Positions 1 to 5,270 of a stretch of 6,176 bases of DNA are shown here, piece after piece (position 1 is the first letter of the stretch; every line of letters begins with the position of its first letter). Under the pieces are notes generated by a model, which made no database searches, had not been told where the DNA came from, and was given only the letters and a program-made list of their open reading frames with translations. The stretch is taken from NCBI GenBank assembly GCA_002305435.1, contig DBQZ01000072.1, forward strand, positions 34,480 to 40,655. Reading direction: 5' to 3'. The stretch is from Clostridiales bacterium UBA1381 (GTDB lineage: Bacteria; Bacillota; Clostridia; UBA1381). The translations under genes were made by a program, and so were the position numbers.

Positions 1-941
1 AGGAAGTCCGGGAAGTTATGCTCGCAGAACTTTATCCAGCCGGGGCTGCAGGAGGTTATCATAGGCAGTTTGCCGCCGTTTTTGATGCGCTCGAGAAGCT
101 CCGTACCCTCCTCCATTATCGTGAGGTCAGCGCCGGTGTCAGTGTCGAATACACGGTCAAAGCCCATGCGCCGAAGGGCCGCTGCCATCTTGCCGGTGAC
201 GGGCGTACCCATAGGATAGCCGAATTCCTCGCCGAGGGCGGCTCTTACAGCGGGAGCGGTCTGCACGATTACATACTTTGACGGATCGGCTATTGCATCC
301 CATACCTCGTCGGTATTGTCCCTCTCACGCAGAGCTCCAACTGGACAGGCAGTTATACACTGGCCGCAGTTTACACATGAGGTCTCAGCAAGCGGCTTAT
401 CAAATGCACAGGCGACTTTTGTTGCAAAGCCTCTTTCCATTGTGTCGATTGCGCCGACCGTCTGGACATTTTTGCAGACGTTTACACAGCGGCGGCAGAG
501 TATGCACTTATTGTCGTCACGGATTATTGACGGTGACAGATCGTCTATTTCAAAATGGTTCTGTACGCCCTCAAAGGGTATTTCATCTATGCCCAAATCC
601 TCGCACAGCTTTTGCAGCTCACAGCTGCGGCTGCGGATGCAGGTGAGACATTTGCGGTCGTGGCTTGACAGAATAAGCTCAAGCGTCGCTTTTCTGGCGG
701 CCTTTACTTTCGGGGAATGAGTGAGTACCTCAAGCCCCTCGGAAACCGGATATACGCAGGCGGCCTGCAAACTGCGGGCGCCCTTTATTTCAACTACGCA
801 CATACGGCAAGCCCCTATCTGGCATACATCCTTAAGGTAGCAAAGCGTAGGAATATCAATGCCGGCCTGTCTGGCTGCTTCCAGAACGGTATATTCTTCG
901 GGAACGGTTACATCCCGGTGATTTATTTTAAGAGTTACCAT
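1..941 (-). CDS. hydA: [FeFe] hydrogenase catalytic subunit HydA, C-terminus cut by window edge
   Basis: This is the catalytic subunit of a cytoplasmic multimeric [FeFe] hydrogenase, which makes or oxidises H2 at an H-cluster fed by a chain of Fe-S centres. The ATG at 941-939 follows GGGAGG by 7 nt, and 313 complete codons are visible before the frame leaves the window. The N-terminal [2Fe-2S] domain has C34, C45, C48 and C62. The His-ligated [4Fe-4S] site has H94, C98, C101 and C107. The two-[4Fe-4S] ferredoxin domain has C146, C149, C152, C156, C189, C192, C195 and C199. This is the same layout and nearly the same numbering as clostridial CpI, recalled from memory. The H-cluster domain begins near residue 220 and its first motif (residues 296-302) reads TSCSPGW, with Ser in place of the second Cys of the usual TSCCP. 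The other two H-cluster motifs and any C-terminal extension lie outside the window. It is the last visible gene of the hyd operon, 13 nt after hydB. Identification is firm; bifurcating activity is inferred from the partner genes. Confidence 0.95.
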   Translation of the reverse strand, partial: MVTLKINHRDVTVPEEYTVLEAARQAGIDIPTLCYLKDVCQIGACRMCVVEIKGARSLQAACVYPVSEGLEVLTHSPKVKAARKATLELILSSHDRKCLTCIRSRSCELQKLCEDLGIDEIPFEGVQNHFEIDDLSPSIIRDDNKCILCRRCVNVCKNVQTVGAIDTMERGFATKVACAFDKPLAETSCVNCGQCITACPVGALRERDNTDEVWDAIADPSKYVIVQTAPAVRAALGEEFGYPMGTPVTGKMAAALRRMGFDRVFDTDTGADLTIMEEGTELLERIKNGGKLPMITSCSPGWIKFCEHNFPDF

Positions 942-954
942 TACCTTTCCTCCC

Positions 955-2748
955 TTATTTGTGTATTGCCTTGAATGGGCATTTCGTGATACATACGCCG
1001 CACTTTATGCACTTGTCGGGGTCTATTGTAAACGGCGATTTTATCTCTCCGCTTATAGCCTCTACCGGACAATTCTTTGCACAGATGCTGCAGCCCTTAC
1101 ACTTGTTGGGATCTATCTCATAATGAGACAGCGCCTTACAGACTCCGGCAGGACATTTCTTGTCACGTACATGGGCGATATATTCGTCACGGAAATATCT
1201 GAGAGTGCTAAGTACGGGGTTTGGAGCCGTCTGACCCAGTCCGCAAAGGGCTGAGGCCTTTATGCTGTTGCAAAGCTCCTCAAGACGGTCAAGATCCTCC
1301 ATTGTACCCTGTCCCTCAGTTATTTTCGTCAGAATTTCCAACATTCTGCGTGTGCCTATGCGGCAGGGAGCGCATTTTCCGCAGGATTCGTCAACCGTAA
1401 ATTCGAGGAAGAACTTGGCAATATCCACCATACAGTTGTCCTCGTCCATTACTATAAGACCGCCCGACCCCATCATTGAACCGATAGCTGTCAGTGAATC
1501 GTAGTCAATAGGCGTATCAATAAGCGAGGCCGGTATACAGCCGCCTGAGGGGCCGCCTGTCTGAGCGGCTTTGAACTTCTTGCCGCCGGGGATGCCTCCG
1601 CCGATGTCATCGACTATTTCACGCAGAGTCGTACCCATGGGAACCTCCACAAGGCCGGTGTTGTTTATCTTGCCGCCGAGGGCGAACACCTTTGTACCCT
1701 TGGATTTCTCCGTGCCGAGCTTTGCGTACCATGCTCCGCCCTTTGTGAGTATTATCGGTATATTTGCGTACGTTTCAACGTTGTTAAGCAGTGTCGGCTT
1801 GCCCCAGAGTCCCTTTACGGCAGGGAAAGGCGGACGGCAGCGGGGTTCTCCCCTGTGTCCCTCAATGGAGGTCATAAGGGCGGTTTCCTCGCCGCAGACA
1901 AAAGCGCCGGCGCCAAGGCGGATTTCAAGGTCAAACGAGAAATTTGTACCGAGGATATTCTCGCCCAACAGGCCGTAATCCTTAGCCTGAGCTATCGCTA
2001 TTTTGAGTCGGTCAACAGCTATCGGATATTCGGCACGGATATACACATATCCCATATCAGCGCCTACTGTATAGGCTGCAATAGCCATAGCCTCGATAAC
2101 TGAGTGGGGATCGCCCTCAAGGATGGAACGATCCATAAATGCGCCGGGGTCGCCCTCATCGGCGTTACAACAGACGTATTTCTGCTCTCCTTCGGCAGCA
2201 CGTGTGAAATTCCACTTCATCCACGTGGGGAAGCCGCCGCCTCCTCGTCCACGCAGGCCGCTCGTTTTGATTTCGTTTATAACATCATCGGGCGACATTT
2301 CGGTAAGGACTTTTGTAAGCGCCTTGTAGCCGCCTGCTGCTATGTATTCGTCTATATTTTCCGGGTCGATAACGCCTGCGTTGCGGAGGGCGATTCTGCG
2401 CTGTTTGCGGTAAAAGCCGGTATCGGAAAGGCTCTTTATATCGCCGTTTTCGTGTACGGTTTCCTGATACAAAAGCCGTGTTACCATACGACCCTTTAAG
2501 ATGTGCTCTTCTACTATTTCCTTTATATCCTCCGGCTTTACCATGCTGTAGAAAGCTCCCGCCGGATATACTATCATAATCGGGCCTAAAGCGCAAAGGC
2601 CGAAACAGCCCGTTTTTATCACTTTTATCTCATCCTGAAGCCCGTGTGCTTCCAGCTGCTTATGCAGCTCATCTATGATCTTCTGGCAGCCTGAGGAGGT
2701 GCAGCCCGTTCCGCCGCAGCACAATACCTGCCCTGTGATTGTTCCCAT
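955..2748 (-). CDS. hydB: NADH-binding hydrogenase subunit HydB (NuoF-like, FMN and multiple Fe-S)
   Basis: This is the flavin subunit that exchanges electrons with NAD(H) and, in bifurcating hydrogenases, with ferredoxin. It has 597 residues. The N-terminal thioredoxin-like [2Fe-2S] domain uses C11/C16 and C48/C52. The NuoF core follows, with a glycine-rich nucleotide loop GLRGRGGGGFP (164-174), the FMN-site motif ADEGDPGAF (196-204) and a GEETALMTSIEG stretch (286-297). The NuoF [4Fe-4S] site is C456, C459 and C462 with C502. The C-terminal extension has a CPAGVC pair (532-537) and a two-[4Fe-4S] ferredoxin domain with C550, C553, C556, C560 and C580, C583, C586, C590. This fused N-Fd/NuoF/C-Fd layout is typical of hydrogenase HydB and differs from plain complex I NuoF. 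The ATG at 2748 has GGGAG about 7 nt upstream. The gene starts 30 nt after the small ferredoxin-like gene and stops 13 nt before hydA. The family also includes NADP-reducing hydrogenase HndC, so NAD versus NADP preference is not settled here. Confidence 0.95.
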   Translation of the reverse strand: MGTITGQVLCCGGTGCTSSGCQKIIDELHKQLEAHGLQDEIKVIKTGCFGLCALGPIMIVYPAGAFYSMVKPEDIKEIVEEHILKGRMVTRLLYQETVHENGDIKSLSDTGFYRKQRRIALRNAGVIDPENIDEYIAAGGYKALTKVLTEMSPDDVINEIKTSGLRGRGGGGFPTWMKWNFTRAAEGEQKYVCCNADEGDPGAFMDRSILEGDPHSVIEAMAIAAYTVGADMGYVYIRAEYPIAVDRLKIAIAQAKDYGLLGENILGTNFSFDLEIRLGAGAFVCGEETALMTSIEGHRGEPRCRPPFPAVKGLWGKPTLLNNVETYANIPIILTKGGAWYAKLGTEKSKGTKVFALGGKINNTGLVEVPMGTTLREIVDDIGGGIPGGKKFKAAQTGGPSGGCIPASLIDTPIDYDSLTAIGSMMGSGGLIVMDEDNCMVDIAKFFLEFTVDESCGKCAPCRIGTRRMLEILTKITEGQGTMEDLDRLEELCNSIKASALCGLGQTAPNPVLSTLRYFRDEYIAHVRDKKCPAGVCKALSHYEIDPNKCKGCSICAKNCPVEAISGEIKSPFTIDPDKCIKCGVCITKCPFKAIHK

Positions 2749-2778
2749 AGCTATACTCCCTTCGTATAAAATGCGGTT

Positions 2779-3132
2779 TTATATTGCATATTCCTCGACT
2801 ATCTGTCCGCCGATCAAATGCTTTTCAACTATCTCTACAGCCTTTTCGGGCGTGAGATGGACATAAGTCGTGCTTTCCCCGTCCTTTGTCACTACGGCAA
2901 CGGGTTCCATGGAGCAAAGTCCCATACAGCCCGACTGCTTAACCATAACGTCGTCGAGCTTATCCGAGTAAACCTCTGATACGAAAGCCTTTAAGACTTC
3001 ACGTGCTCCCGATTCTATTCCGCATTCGCCCATGCTGACCATTACCACCGGTCCTCTGTGCGGTTTGCGCATGGCGATGATATGGCGCTGGGATCTTCTT
3101 ATCTGTTCAAGCTCTTCTATAGTTTTTTTCAT
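2779..3132 (-). CDS. Small thioredoxin-fold ferredoxin-like subunit of the hydrogenase operon (possibly HydD)
   Basis: This 117-residue protein resembles the thioredoxin-like [2Fe-2S] family found between hydC and hydB in clostridial hydrogenase operons. Residues 1-25 look like a short charged helix. The fold region then carries MGECGIESGAREVL (34-47) and SGCMGLCSMEP (67-77), matching the usual cluster-binding surroundings. Only three cysteines are present (C37, C69, C73), while HydB and HydC domains have four, so a normal [2Fe-2S] cluster is uncertain. Acetobacterium woodii HydD occupies a similar operon slot and is described as lacking clear cofactor motifs, so this may be its counterpart; that is inference. 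I chose the ATG at 3132-3130 because AGGAG at 3145-3141 is 8 nt upstream. A GTG at 3141-3139 would overlap that Shine-Dalgarno. The gene starts 12 nt after hydC, and its Shine-Dalgarno touches the hydC stop codon, suggesting coupled translation. Confidence 0.85.
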   Translation of the reverse strand: MKKTIEELEQIRRSQRHIIAMRKPHRGPVVMVSMGECGIESGAREVLKAFVSEVYSDKLDDVMVKQSGCMGLCSMEPVAVVTKDGESTTYVHLTPEKAVEIVEKHLIGGQIVEEYAI

Positions 3133-3140
3133 AGCAAACA

Positions 3141-3145
3141 CTCCT
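3141..3145 (-). promoter_or_regulatory. Ribosome binding site deciding the start of the ferredoxin-like gene
   Basis: AGGAG on the minus strand lies 8 nt before the ATG at 3132. Its first base is also part of the hydC TAA stop (3147-3145). It excludes the in-frame GTG at 3141-3139, which would overlap the site itself. Confidence 0.7.
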
Positions 3146-3633
3146 TACTGATATTTCTTGAGAATATCTTCAACGTCGTCCGGTGTGAGTCTGCCGTATA
3201 CATCGTCATTTACGGTGATAACCGGCGCCAAGCCGCAGGCGCCTATGCAGCGTGTAGCGTCGATGGAAAAACGGCCGTCGGGAGTACATTCGCCGACATC
3301 TATGCCCAAGAGCTCCTTAACCTTTTCCAAAATTTCGCCCGAACCCTTAACGTAGCAGGCAGTGCCAAGACAGACGCCTATTTTGTATTCGCCCTTCGGA
3401 TAAAGGGAAAACTGCGTGTAAAACGTGACTATCCCGTACACCTCAGCCAGCGGCACACCGAGCTTTTCGGCGATGATCTTCTGTACTTCCTCGGGAAGAT
3501 AGCCGTATATCTCCTGCGCCTCGTGCAGCACAGGAATGACCGCCCCGTCCTGATCCTTGTGAGCTTCAATGACTGCCAGAAGCTTTTGTTCCTGCTCCGG
3601 AGTTGTGCGGAACGGCACAGTATTGTGTTTCAT
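3145..3633 (-). CDS. hydC: Hydrogenase subunit HydC, NuoE-like [2Fe-2S] protein
   Basis: This is the NuoE/24-kDa-type subunit that carries one [2Fe-2S] cluster and docks on the NuoF-like HydB in the cytoplasm. Counting from the ATG it has 162 residues, normal for the family. The N-terminal half is the helical bundle, with the conserved IPVLHEAQEIYGYLP stretch (33-47) and VYGIVTFYTQFSLYP (65-79). The thioredoxin-like half carries CLGTAC (88-93) and CIGAC (129-133), giving the Cx4C plus Cx3C ligand set. ATG 3633-3631 is preferred because AGGAGG lies 10 nt upstream. An in-frame TTG at 3642-3640, three codons earlier, sits only 1 nt from that Shine-Dalgarno and is unlikely. It is the first gene of the hyd operon, about 44 nt downstream of the predicted transcription start, and its stop is 12 nt before the next gene. 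Function is confident from family and context. Confidence 0.94.
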   Translation of the reverse strand: MKHNTVPFRTTPEQEQKLLAVIEAHKDQDGAVIPVLHEAQEIYGYLPEEVQKIIAEKLGVPLAEVYGIVTFYTQFSLYPKGEYKIGVCLGTACYVKGSGEILEKVKELLGIDVGECTPDGRFSIDATRCIGACGLAPVITVNDDVYGRLTPDDVEDILKKYQ

Positions 3634-3643
3634 AGCTTGCAAA

Positions 3644-3649
3644 CCTCCT
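3644..3649 (-). promoter_or_regulatory. Ribosome binding site deciding the hydC start
   Basis: A perfect AGGAGG on the minus strand sits 10 nt before ATG 3633. This favours that ATG over the in-frame TTG at 3642, which is only 1 nt from the site. Confidence 0.75.
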
Positions 3650-3683
3650 GTTGTTTTATACGTGTTATATTCACATCTTATTT

Positions 3684-3712
3684 ATTATATCATTTTTTTC
3701 TTTTACCGTCTA
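3684..3712 (-). promoter_or_regulatory. Sigma-A-type promoter of the hyd operon
   Basis: On the minus strand, TAGACG (3712-3707, four of six matches to TTGACA) and a perfect TATAAT (3689-3684) are separated by 17 nt. Transcription should start near 3677, giving a leader of about 44 nt before the hydC ATG. No Rex-like TTGTTAA dyad or riboswitch-sized leader is visible, so redox regulation cannot be read from this stretch. Confidence 0.7.
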
Positions 3713-3775
3713 TAGATTTTTTGCGTTGTTTACCCTTCAAAGTAGCTAAATTTTTCGAGCTTTTTTGTGCATATT

Positions 3776-3803
3776 AGCCATATATATAATTTTGCAAATG
3801 GCT
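3776..3803 (+). repeat. Short inverted repeat AGCCAT/ATGGCT followed by a T run on the plus strand
   Basis: AGCCAT (3776-3781) and ATGGCT (3798-3803) pair around a 16-nt A/T-rich loop. A T run (3803-3808) follows on the plus strand, as in an intrinsic terminator. No plus-strand gene precedes it, and on the minus strand it lies upstream of the hyd promoter. It may be an operator-like dyad, a stop for antisense transcription, or chance in A/T-rich DNA. Confidence 0.3.
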
Positions 3804-3862
3804 TTTTTGTGGTTTATATACTCTTCTAAATGGAAAAAGATTACGCTTTTAAGATATAAAAT

Positions 3863-3909
3863 GCCGCCTGTACAGCATCATATAAAATTTTGTGCAGTAT
3901 ACAGGCGGC
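3863..3909 (-). terminator. Intrinsic terminator downstream of the L,D-transpeptidase gene
   Basis: A perfect 10-bp G/C-rich inverted repeat, GCCGCCTGTA (3863-3872) against TACAGGCGGC (3900-3909), begins 16 nt after the transpeptidase stop. On the minus strand it is followed by ATTTTATATCTT, a modest T tract. The 27-nt loop is long for an intrinsic terminator. The plus-strand flank is also T-rich, so it could work in both directions and insulate the hyd operon. Confidence 0.7.
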
Positions 3910-3925
3910 TGTTATTTTGTTGTGT

Positions 3926-5173
3926 TTAATTTGTTATGTATATCTTTGTATACAGCGGCACGGTGTTTATCAGCCAGTCGAGCTTATCAGGACGAAGCCG
4001 CACGCAGCCGTGGGAGATAGCTACGCCTACACGGCCGTCATAGTCGGAGCCGTCGTAGCGCAGGAGCGTGGAATGTATGGCATAACCGCCGTTAAAGCGC
4101 ATTATAGGCCCGCAGTAGTAGTTGGAATATCTCCAGGCCGTCTCACGTGAATAATAGCGGTATTCGCCGGTGCAGGTGGGAGTTGAGGGTTTCCCGATTG
4201 CGCAGGGGAAGGAGTTTATCATCACCCATTCGCCCTTGGAACCCTCGTATACTCTTACAAGGTATTCGGATTTTGATATCCAGATAAGGTAGTCGGTCTG
4301 GCTTGCGATGCCACGGCGGTTTACGGTGTTGGCGGTTTCGCCCTGGGCGGCGATTAAGGCGGCAATCCGTGCAGCCTCCTCAACCTCACGTGCTATCGGG
4401 GAATAGGTGACGTTTATGTCGTACGTATCCTCGTCAGGAGAGGAAAGCGTTATCTCGCAGCCGAATCCCTCTGCCATATCCCGAAGAGGGACATATATAG
4501 CGCCTGAATCGAGAATCATAGTATTTTGCGGCATGGTGTATTCGGTACCGTTGTGGACTATTGTCGGGTAGCCTGCCGTGAATACCTCTTTATATGTACC
4601 AATGCTTATTTCAACAGACTGTGTGTCCTCCCAGTAAGTATTGTTGACAACGCCGATTGCATCAGCCATGCCAATTACAGGGACCATTGTAGTGCCGTTT
4701 ATGAGCCGTGCTCCCGGGTCGAGGGGAACAGGATTGCCATCGACAAAGATGTTTACTTTCTTTTCGCAGTACGGGACGGCATCCATCCAGAAATCATCTA
4801 TAACCGCTCCCTCTGCCGTTTCTTCTGTCTGGAGGAAAACGACGTCTCCGACTCCGGCTACACGCCAGTTGTAGTCAAGGTTTTTAAGCCCGCCTGCAAG
4901 GCGCAGCTGGAAACATTCCCCTGCCTCATATCCGGGCGTGGAAAACTCCACTACAGCGTTTTCTGTGTAGCGATCCACTGTAAATTCCGCTGTATCGACA
5001 AGCGTTGCCCCGTCTGCGGCGTAAAGCTCCAGCTTTGCCGTATTATCGAGCGTTATCCCTGTAGGCAAAAGCCGCAGGTATACGCTGACGGTATCAATAC
5101 CGGCTGCTGATACGGCGGCAGACAGCATAATCATTAAAACGAAAACGAATGATATGCCAAACAATTTCTTCAT
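3926..5173 (-). CDS. Secreted L,D-transpeptidase (YkuD) with copper-amine-oxidase-N-like repeats
   Basis: This 415-residue exported protein is predicted to form or edit 3-3 (L,D) cross-links in peptidoglycan, or to attach molecules to stem peptides, outside the membrane. Residues 1-24 form a classic signal peptide: MKK, a long hydrophobic run, then an AAVSAAG cleavage region. Residues about 25-120 are a beta-rich segment that I do not recognise. Residues about 139-256 resemble the copper amine oxidase N-terminal repeat family (VDGNPVPL, then TTMVPV and IYVPLRDMAEGFG), a common non-catalytic wall-protein module in Clostridia. A short Ala/Glu-rich linker (262-280) leads to the YkuD domain (about 293-415). 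Its catalytic motif is complete: H367 in GYAIHST and SHGCVR (387-392) with nucleophile C390. ATG 5173 has AAAGGGGG 8 nt upstream and an almost consensus promoter. The family is firm; the actual cross-linking substrate is inferred. Confidence 0.9.
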   Translation of the reverse strand: MKKLFGISFVFVLMIMLSAAVSAAGIDTVSVYLRLLPTGITLDNTAKLELYAADGATLVDTAEFTVDRYTENAVVEFSTPGYEAGECFQLRLAGGLKNLDYNWRVAGVGDVVFLQTEETAEGAVIDDFWMDAVPYCEKKVNIFVDGNPVPLDPGARLINGTTMVPVIGMADAIGVVNNTYWEDTQSVEISIGTYKEVFTAGYPTIVHNGTEYTMPQNTMILDSGAIYVPLRDMAEGFGCEITLSSPDEDTYDINVTYSPIAREVEEAARIAALIAAQGETANTVNRRGIASQTDYLIWISKSEYLVRVYEGSKGEWVMINSFPCAIGKPSTPTCTGEYRYYSRETAWRYSNYYCGPIMRFNGGYAIHSTLLRYDGSDYDGRVGVAISHGCVRLRPDKLDWLINTVPLYTKIYITN

Positions 5174-5178
5174 AGGAA

Positions 5179-5230
5179 AAACCCCCTTTGTTGTTACTAT
5201 ATATTAAATATAGCAGAACAAAGAGGGTTT
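5179..5230 (-). terminator. Long inverted repeat over the transpeptidase promoter and RBS; probable terminator or attenuator for the upstream gene
   Basis: Minus-strand AAACCCTCTTTGTT (5230-5217) pairs with AACAAAGGGGGTTT (5192-5179): 14 positions with one U-G wobble and no other mismatch. Inside, CTATAT/ATATAG (5213-5208 with 5202-5197) extends the dyad. The second arm contains the transpeptidase Shine-Dalgarno and runs into TTTTT, so transcripts arriving from the M14 gene could terminate here or have the ribosome site hidden. The first arm lies between the -35 and -10 boxes, upstream of the predicted start, so the gene's own mRNA would not form the long stem. As DNA it could instead be a repressor operator. 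Confidence 0.5.
5182..5189 (-). promoter_or_regulatory. Ribosome binding site of the transpeptidase gene, inside the inverted repeat
   Basis: AAAGGGGG on the minus strand lies 8 nt before ATG 5173. It is wholly contained in the downstream arm of the 5179-5230 dyad, which makes translation sensitive to RNA folding in read-through transcripts. Confidence 0.7.
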
Positions 5231-5235
5231 GTCAA
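5207..5235 (-). promoter_or_regulatory. Near-consensus sigma-A promoter of the L,D-transpeptidase gene
   Basis: A perfect TTGACA (5235-5230) and TATATT (5212-5207) are separated by exactly 17 nt on the minus strand. Transcription should start near 5200, giving a leader of roughly 27 nt. The strength of the match suggests high basal expression unless the overlapping dyad (5179-5230) restrains it. Confidence 0.8.
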
Positions 5236-5270
5236 CCGAAATTTTTGTCGAAATACACAAAAAATGGTTT

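Larger units (their letters stand above)
3634..3925. other. AT-rich intergenic region between the L,D-transpeptidase gene and hydC
   Basis: This region of just under 300 nt has no convincing gene on either strand. It holds the transpeptidase terminator (3863-3909), a weak inverted repeat (3776-3803), the hyd promoter (3712-3684) and the hydC Shine-Dalgarno. The stretch 3713-3860 is otherwise A/T-rich and could act as an upstream promoter element or carry operators that I do not recognise. Confidence 0.8.

Noticed and set aside
316..720. Plus-strand open frames opposite hydA
   Set aside because: The minus strand here encodes all the expected Fe-S cysteines of HydA in one uninterrupted frame, so these are reading-frame shadows.
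3640..3642. TTG as an alternative hydC start
   Set aside because: It lies 1 nt from the AGGAGG, too close for initiation; the ATG three codons later has workable spacing.
3744..3770. Tiny minus-strand frame (MHKKARKI) upstream of the hyd promoter, considered as a leader peptide
   Set aside because: It lies upstream of the predicted transcription start, has no Shine-Dalgarno and is only eight codons long in A/T-rich DNA.
3058..3777. Plus-strand open frame of 239 codons across hydC and the intergenic region
   Set aside because: It is antisense to two clearly identified hydrogenase genes, its product resembles no family I know, and no good ribosome site precedes it.
3634..3860. Rex redox-repressor operator near the hyd promoter
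   Set aside because: I looked for a TTGTTAA-N4-TTAACAA-type dyad because hydrogenase and fermentation operons are often Rex-regulated. Only a weak half-like GTAAACAAC is present, not a dyad.
4526..5110. Plus-strand open frame of 194 codons opposite the L,D-transpeptidase gene
   Set aside because: It mirrors a gene with signal peptide and catalytic motifs on the other strand. The Cys/Arg-rich translation has no recognisable domain.
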